From contig CM056993.1 of assembly GCA_029891345.1 (NCBI GenBank), forward strand, positions 109,669,800-109,733,799: 64,000 nucleotides of DNA. Reading direction: 5' to 3'. This DNA is from Dryococelus australis. Taxonomy: Eukaryota > Arthropoda > Insecta > Phasmatodea > Phasmatidae. Shown here one piece after another: positions 59,515 through 64,000 of the stretch (its first letter is position 1; every line of letters starts with the position of its first letter). Under the pieces are notes generated by a model. The model ran no database searches and was not told where the DNA came from. It saw only the letters and a program-made list of their open reading frames with translations. The position numbers and the translations under genes were made by a program.

Positions 59515-59812
59515 CTGGTCAGTCGCCTCCAGGAGACCACACGGTCCACATCATACAGAGCTCCTGCTACCCTCTCCTCCCACCCAAAAAGAAAGAAAGA
59601 ATAACAAGAAAAATCAAGAAAAAATTTTAATAAAATTATCCCTTTAAATAAATCTAACCCTTTCAATGTTTTATCGGATTAGGAATTTTTTATCGGGTTA
59701 AGATCGAATTAAGAATTTTATCGGATTTCAATCAATTTATTTAATTCCCTTTGAGATCAAATTTATAATCCGATTAATTAAAAGTGAAATTGAACTCGCC
59801 CGCCCATAATTC
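59515..59812 (+). repeat. Right terminal repeat of Polinton-like element 2, outer end
   Basis: Continues the repeat from 48226: 'CGCCTCCAGGAGACCACACGG', 'CCCACCCAAAAAGAAAGAAAG', 'AACCCTTTCAATGTTTTATCGG' and 'ATAATCCGATTAATTAAAAGTG' match the inverted left arm. It ends in CT at 59812, followed by CATGTG; the left end is preceded by CATATG, a 5 of 6 match as expected of a Polinton 6-bp duplication. Confidence 0.8.
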
Positions 59813-59818
59813 TCATGT

Positions 59819-60419
59819 GATATACATATGGATATCCAGGGTTTTGTAAAATGGATTTGGACGGGGAAAGAAGAACATGCCAAAAATAAACTACCTACAT
59901 TATATACGTATGTGTACAGTCACATTACACAGCTGTCTTTCTCGCCTAATTTCTTTTTTCCTATTTGTTTGCTGCACAGGTAAAAAATGACTAAGAGATA
60001 CATAACACCAGTTTCTCAGGATTGGTTCATAAATAGTAGATCAATTTGGTGTAGTAACAGTTATGGTGTTTGAAAATACTTACATTTTAATTTTAAATAT
60101 GAAACATTGCAAGTCCAATTTATACAAATACCCAGAGCAGAGGGATACATATAAAAAGTAAGATAGTGAAATCGTTCATTTAAAAGAGGATGAGTTAAAA
60201 ATAATAATCTTGACACAAAACTGGTTGAAATGCCGAAGAAAAAATTCTGTGTTGTGATTGGAACACTTTCCTACGGCCTGATGTATTCTAGATTTGGATC
60301 CCCGGAAAAGCACCTATGCTTGTGTGTATTATTATGTTTCATATATATTATTTTTAGTTGAACTAGTAAAGCGCCCTCCCATTGGTCGTCCGGTGTAAAT
60401 TGGGAACCGTTAATCCTTA
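59819..60419. other. No gene recognised
   Basis: AT-rich flank of element 2, no supported feature. Confidence 0.45.
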
Positions 60420-60533
60420 CTCCTATATAAATGGGAAAGTGTGTTTGTATGTTTGTCCTTCTTTCACGTCAAAACGGAGCAAAGGATCGACGTGTTTTTT
60501 TTTTTGCACAGAGATAGTTGGAAGGCTGCAGAA
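60420..60533 (+). repeat. Head of a dispersed repeat ('TATAAATGGGAAAGTGTG' family)
   Basis: 'CTCCTATATAAATGGGAAAG', 'GTTTGTATGTTTGTCCTTC', 'ACGGAGCAAAGGATCGACGTG' and 'GCACAGAGATAGTTGGAAGGCTG' appear in the order usual for a very common invertebrate repeat whose tail is represented at 36040-36252. The copy is cut off by the minisatellite that follows. Confidence 0.6.
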
Positions 60534-60553
60534 TGGGGCCACAGTGACCAAGT

Positions 60554-60617
<64 letters not shown>

Positions 60618-60835
60618 ATCATATGGGGCCTTAGTAGCTCAGTGGATAGAGAGATTCCAAGTGCGGCCACAGTGGCTCTGTGGATAGAATGATGTCAAAT
60701 GGGGCCACAATGGCTTAGTGGATATAAATATGTTAAGTAAGTGGGGTCTTAGGGGCTCAGTGGATAGAACTATGTTGAGTGGGGCCGCAGTGGCTTAGTG
60801 GATAGAACTATATTAAGTGTGGCCGCAGTGGCCAA

Positions 60836-60887
<52 letters not shown>

Positions 60888-61241
60888 TTGGCCACTGCGG
60901 CCATATATATATATATATATATATATATCAAGTGGGGCCTTAGTAGCTTATTGGATAGAGAGATTCCAAGTGGGGCCTTAGTGGCTCATTGGATACAGAG
61001 ATCCAAATGGGGCCGTAATGGCTCAGTGGTTAGAACTATATCAAGTGGGGCCTTAGCGGCTTAGTAGATAGAGCGATTCTAGTGGTACCTTAGTGGCACA
61101 GTGGGTAAAGAGATTCCAAGTGGGGTCGCAGTGGCTCAGTGTATAGAACTATATCAAGTGGGGCCTTAGTGGTTCAGTGGATAGAACAATTACAAGTGGG
61201 GCCTTAGTGGGTCAGTGGGTAGAGATATTCCAAGTGGGGTT
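60534..61241 (+). repeat. 38-bp minisatellite resembling a tRNA 5' half, with TA tracts
   Basis: About 15 units of the type GGGGCCTTAGTGGCTCAGTG followed by GATAGAACTATATCAAGT. Two unit endings alternate, 'GAGAGATTCCAAGT' and 'GAACTATATCAAGT', suggesting older dimers. Two TA tracts (60556-60610 and 60839-60930) split the array. 'TAGTGGCTCAGTGGATAGA' looks like a tRNA D-arm with box A, but no box B or acceptor pairing follows, so these are not tRNA genes. Confidence 0.88.
60821..60902. repeat. TA-centred long hairpin within the minisatellite
   Basis: GGCCGCAGTGGCCAAGTGTA at 60821-60840 is followed by pure TA and then by its reverse complement at 60881-60902 (with a 2-nt insertion). The whole 82 bp can fold as one hairpin. 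Confidence 0.85.
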
Positions 61242-63197
61242 GGGAAATGACATGGTTTATATTAAATAGTTTAAAAAAATATTTCTGACATTTTGAAAGA
61301 TGTGCAAGGAGAAATAATGGAGTATTTGTCAGTAGACACAGTCATGGACACAGAACAGATCACTGCATATCGTGTAGAGTTCCTGAATTCTCTACAGTTG
61401 TGAGGTGAGCCCTCACATAAGCTCAAATTAAAATTAGGCATTCCGGTCATGCTTATGCCAGCGAACGTTGTTCCGCCTCTTTTTTTATTTAAAATCCATA
61501 ATTTATATGTATATAACGCGCTCTGCTGTATTTAAATTGTAAATGCCAAATTTAAAACATGAAGTGTAAATGTCATGTGCACTGTGTCTCATAGTAAATT
61601 AGGCGCAAATGTAATGTGTATTGTGTTCCGTAAAGATAATTGTTTTAACATATAAAAGTATTATACTTTAAATGTTAAAATTACATTGGATTGACATAAT
61701 AAATGTGTAATTAAACATTCAATACCGCTTATTTACTGATTTTCTTCCTTTTTTGTTGCACAATGACAAAACTCATGTGTAATTATTCGATAAGCACAGA
61801 AGTTCACAGTACTAGCTTTTTTTTCAGTTTCACCACCTGTTGTAGGATTTCTTTGTTTATAATTGAAATTATATAAATTCCTCTCCTTCCCAGAATATAA
61901 GTGGATATTGTAAAGCGTCTTATAATCGATTCTTTGTCTTGTATGGTATGAACTGTGTTATTTCTGCGCATAATTGTCTCTTAGAATCAGTTTGACGTGC
62001 ACATGCGTCTCGATTTTTGTTCGTGCCTCTTCAGTTTGTGCAGCGCGTGTTCACGTTCTATTTTGCCATCTCAATGCGTCCTTTCTATTATGTCGGGTAC
62101 GTCGACCGATCTTTGACCGTAATATTGCGGGCATTTTTCTCTTTTAGATCAACGAACATTTCCTGCAAGTATGAGCAAAATCGGCTCATAAATATATAAG
62201 TTCGACTCCAACACCACCTATCGGAATGAAACATAACTGAAGACCTTACTCGCCATCTCAATAACATATGGTGTGAATATGGTCTCAATTGGTCCAGTGG
62301 TTTGTCAGTGATGATGCGGGTTATTCACACACAATGTATTATATATAATATACATTATACATATATATATATATAATGTATACTAAGTGAGCAGGAAATA
62401 AGTTCAAGTTGCAAGTAAAGGTAATCTACAAATGCTCTTGCAATAATGTGCAAAATTTTGTGTATGTCATGATTTACATCATTGCACTAGGATGGCGAAA
62501 CGTGAATCACTGGAGTGTGTCAAACTGGGCACGTTTTTACTACTTGGAAAAGGCAACAAAGCGAAAGTGGAGATGATTCAGAGGCGGTTTTTTTTTTAAA
62601 TAATAGCATGATATGACGGCCTCTGCGTCATTCTAAACTGCGTGGATGTTTTATTTTTCTTGGACCACGATGAGGTACAACTAAGTTTCGGCACCCTAGA
62701 GACATGAGCTAGGCCTTACTTAGATTCATTAATATGTGCGTGACTGTGTGCCAGTGGACGTATTGCTAAACTTCAAAGAGTGTGGTTAGAGATCCCAGGA
62801 AACTATTAAAAGCCCCCCCCCCCCCCTTTTTCCATGCAGTCTTTTGGAAACCTTTTACAAACTGTGCCTCCTACCTCATTTGCCTCGTCGATAAATCCTT
62901 CACACTCTACAGAATAACAAGAGAAAGAGAGAGTGTTCCAAGCTCGTGCGACGCACTTGGGCTACCGTGCAAGCCTTGCACAGTTTAGAGGCTGTGACAC
63001 GATTAAATTAGGAATTTTTTATGCTTATGTAGTTTTTCTGGAAAGAAAAATTACTGATGCAGCGGAGAAACCATAAACAAATGATTTATTTAAATCTAAC
63101 AGAATAAGAATTAGTAAAGAGGATTGGGCGGCTGTTAAGAATGAGGTCTTGAGAGCCGATGAGCACGATTGAGGTGAGTATGGAGCAGTACTGGAAT
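61242..63197. other. No gene recognised
   Basis: AT-rich, with an AT palindrome at about 62335-62390 and a C-run at 62813-62826. Short frames lack motifs. Confidence 0.45.
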
Positions 63198-63362
63198 GGA
63201 AGGGGTGGGGGAATCGGAATATCCCCGAGAAAACCCGCTAACCAACGGCATCGTCCGGCACGATTCCCACATGCGAAAATTCGGGAGTGACCCGGTCGGG
63301 GATTGGACCCGGTTCACCTTGGTGCCAAGCGACCAGGCTAGCCGCTCAGCCAACGCGGCCCC
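63198..63362 (-). mobile_element. tRNA-derived SINE
   Basis: On the minus strand GGCCGCGTTGGCTGAGCGGC contains a box A (TGGCTGAGCGG, 63342-63352), and 31 bp later comes a box B-like GGGTCCAATCCC (63299-63310), the spacing of a tRNA promoter. The body continues with 'GGTTAGCGGGTTTTCTCGGGG' and a 'GATATTCCGATTCCCCC' block. No A-tail is obvious. RNA polymerase III would transcribe an active copy. Confidence 0.8.
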
Positions 63363-64000
63363 AGACAGAATAAGCGAAAACTAATGAACTATACAATCAA
63401 ATTCACTAAAAAATTCACCGTTTTGCAATAATTAGTGAATAGCAAGTAGCTACTCAGTAAAAATATGTAACAGAAAGTTTTACTTCCAAAAAATTATGCA
63501 CTTCCTATGAAGAAAAGGTATGCGACTGTACCTGTAACATGTTTATATACAATGTGTGCGAATATTCGCACACAAGGATGCATCTATAGAGGAAAAGGAA
63601 AGCGGAAAGTCTCCGGTTTATTTCCGATTTAATTTCCCGCCGTATCAGTAAAATTTTCACGGAGAAATGTAAGATCCCGTATAACGCTCATGTTTATTCT
63701 TCTTCGTATACAATACGCCATTCCCTCTCTGCGCCATCTCTCTTTCGTTCGTAAAGCTGAGCCTTGTGGCTGAATAGCTGTGTGTTTCAACACTCAACAA
63801 GCAAAAACTTTGTAAATAATATTGACGAGAGCAATCTTCAGTAATTTTTTATTGCCTAAATTTTCAGATATGTAAGTTCGTAGTAGAAATTTGCTGCTCT
63901 TTATTATTTTGTTGAGACAAATGCCAACCTAGACACTTCTGAATAATACATATATGCTGTATGGCGTATTACAACTGATATTAAAAATACAAGGTCGGAC
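63363..64000. other. No gene recognised
   Basis: AT-rich sequence to the end of the window without supported features. Confidence 0.45.

Noticed and set aside
60626-61241. tRNA genes suggested by 'TAGCTCAGTGGATAGAG'
   Set aside because: No box B, no anticodon or acceptor stem; the match is part of a 38-bp tandem unit.

Overview
This window looks like intergenic, repeat-dense DNA from an animal, most probably an arthropod and plausibly an insect. It is AT-rich, carries long AT and GA microsatellites, and I could find no convincing host exon or true tRNA, rRNA or CRISPR. Almost everything readable is mobile-element debris: Polinton/Maverick (virus-like DNA transposon) genes, Ty3/Gypsy and Jockey-type retrotransposons, MITEs, a tRNA-derived SINE and several minisatellites. 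Species cannot be named from the sequence.

Region 1 (before base 1 to about 23.05 kb) is a large decayed Polinton-like element. Its inner inverted-repeat arms are visible at 1-245 and 21129-21373, the first 103 bp being identical, and a roughly 2.2 kb repeat (20880-23048) forms its right end. Between them lie, on the minus strand at 6.0-9.2 kb, a small basic/hydrophobic core-like protein, an adenain-like cysteine protease, a penton-like minor capsid protein, a double-jelly-roll-type capsid protein and a conserved gene of unknown function ('VQGF' gene). At 11.76-15.54 kb there is a protein-primed family B DNA polymerase on the plus strand, followed by a second, different capsid gene (15.6-16.9 kb, minus), an integrase (16.9-17.7 kb, minus), a second penton-like gene (17.7-18.2 kb, plus) and a second integrase (19.3-20.1 kb, plus). 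Core functions are therefore duplicated in unrelated versions, so the region is a mosaic or nest of at least two Polinton lineages. All these genes carry stops or frameshifts.

Region 2 (23.05-38.67 kb) has a minus-strand Ty3/Gypsy remnant (gag with two zinc knuckles, DSGA protease, RT, RNase H; integrase missing), an 87-bp tandem repeat, a phospholipase A2-like Polinton gene next to a third Polinton-type terminus (28.97-29.52 kb), and then long unique-looking DNA with MITEs and dispersed repeats.

Region 3 (38.67-59.81 kb) is a second Polinton-like element with the same terminal-repeat family in inverted orientation. It ends in AG/CT and may have a 6-bp target duplication (CATATG/CATGTG). It holds the C-terminal half of the capsid gene, a second copy of the VQGF gene and a finger-containing polymerase N-terminus. 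Its right terminal repeat is split at 48226 by an 11.3-kb insertion with a 9-bp target duplication (CTGGTCAGT). That insertion is composite: a Jockey-type element (5' part 48.2-50.1 kb, 3' part 55.2-59.5 kb) apparently interrupted by a younger, nearly intact Jockey-type element (about 50.1-55.1 kb).

Region 4 (59.8-64 kb) contains the head of a dispersed repeat, an unusual 38-bp minisatellite whose unit resembles the 5' half of a tRNA, and a tRNA-derived SINE near 63.3 kb.
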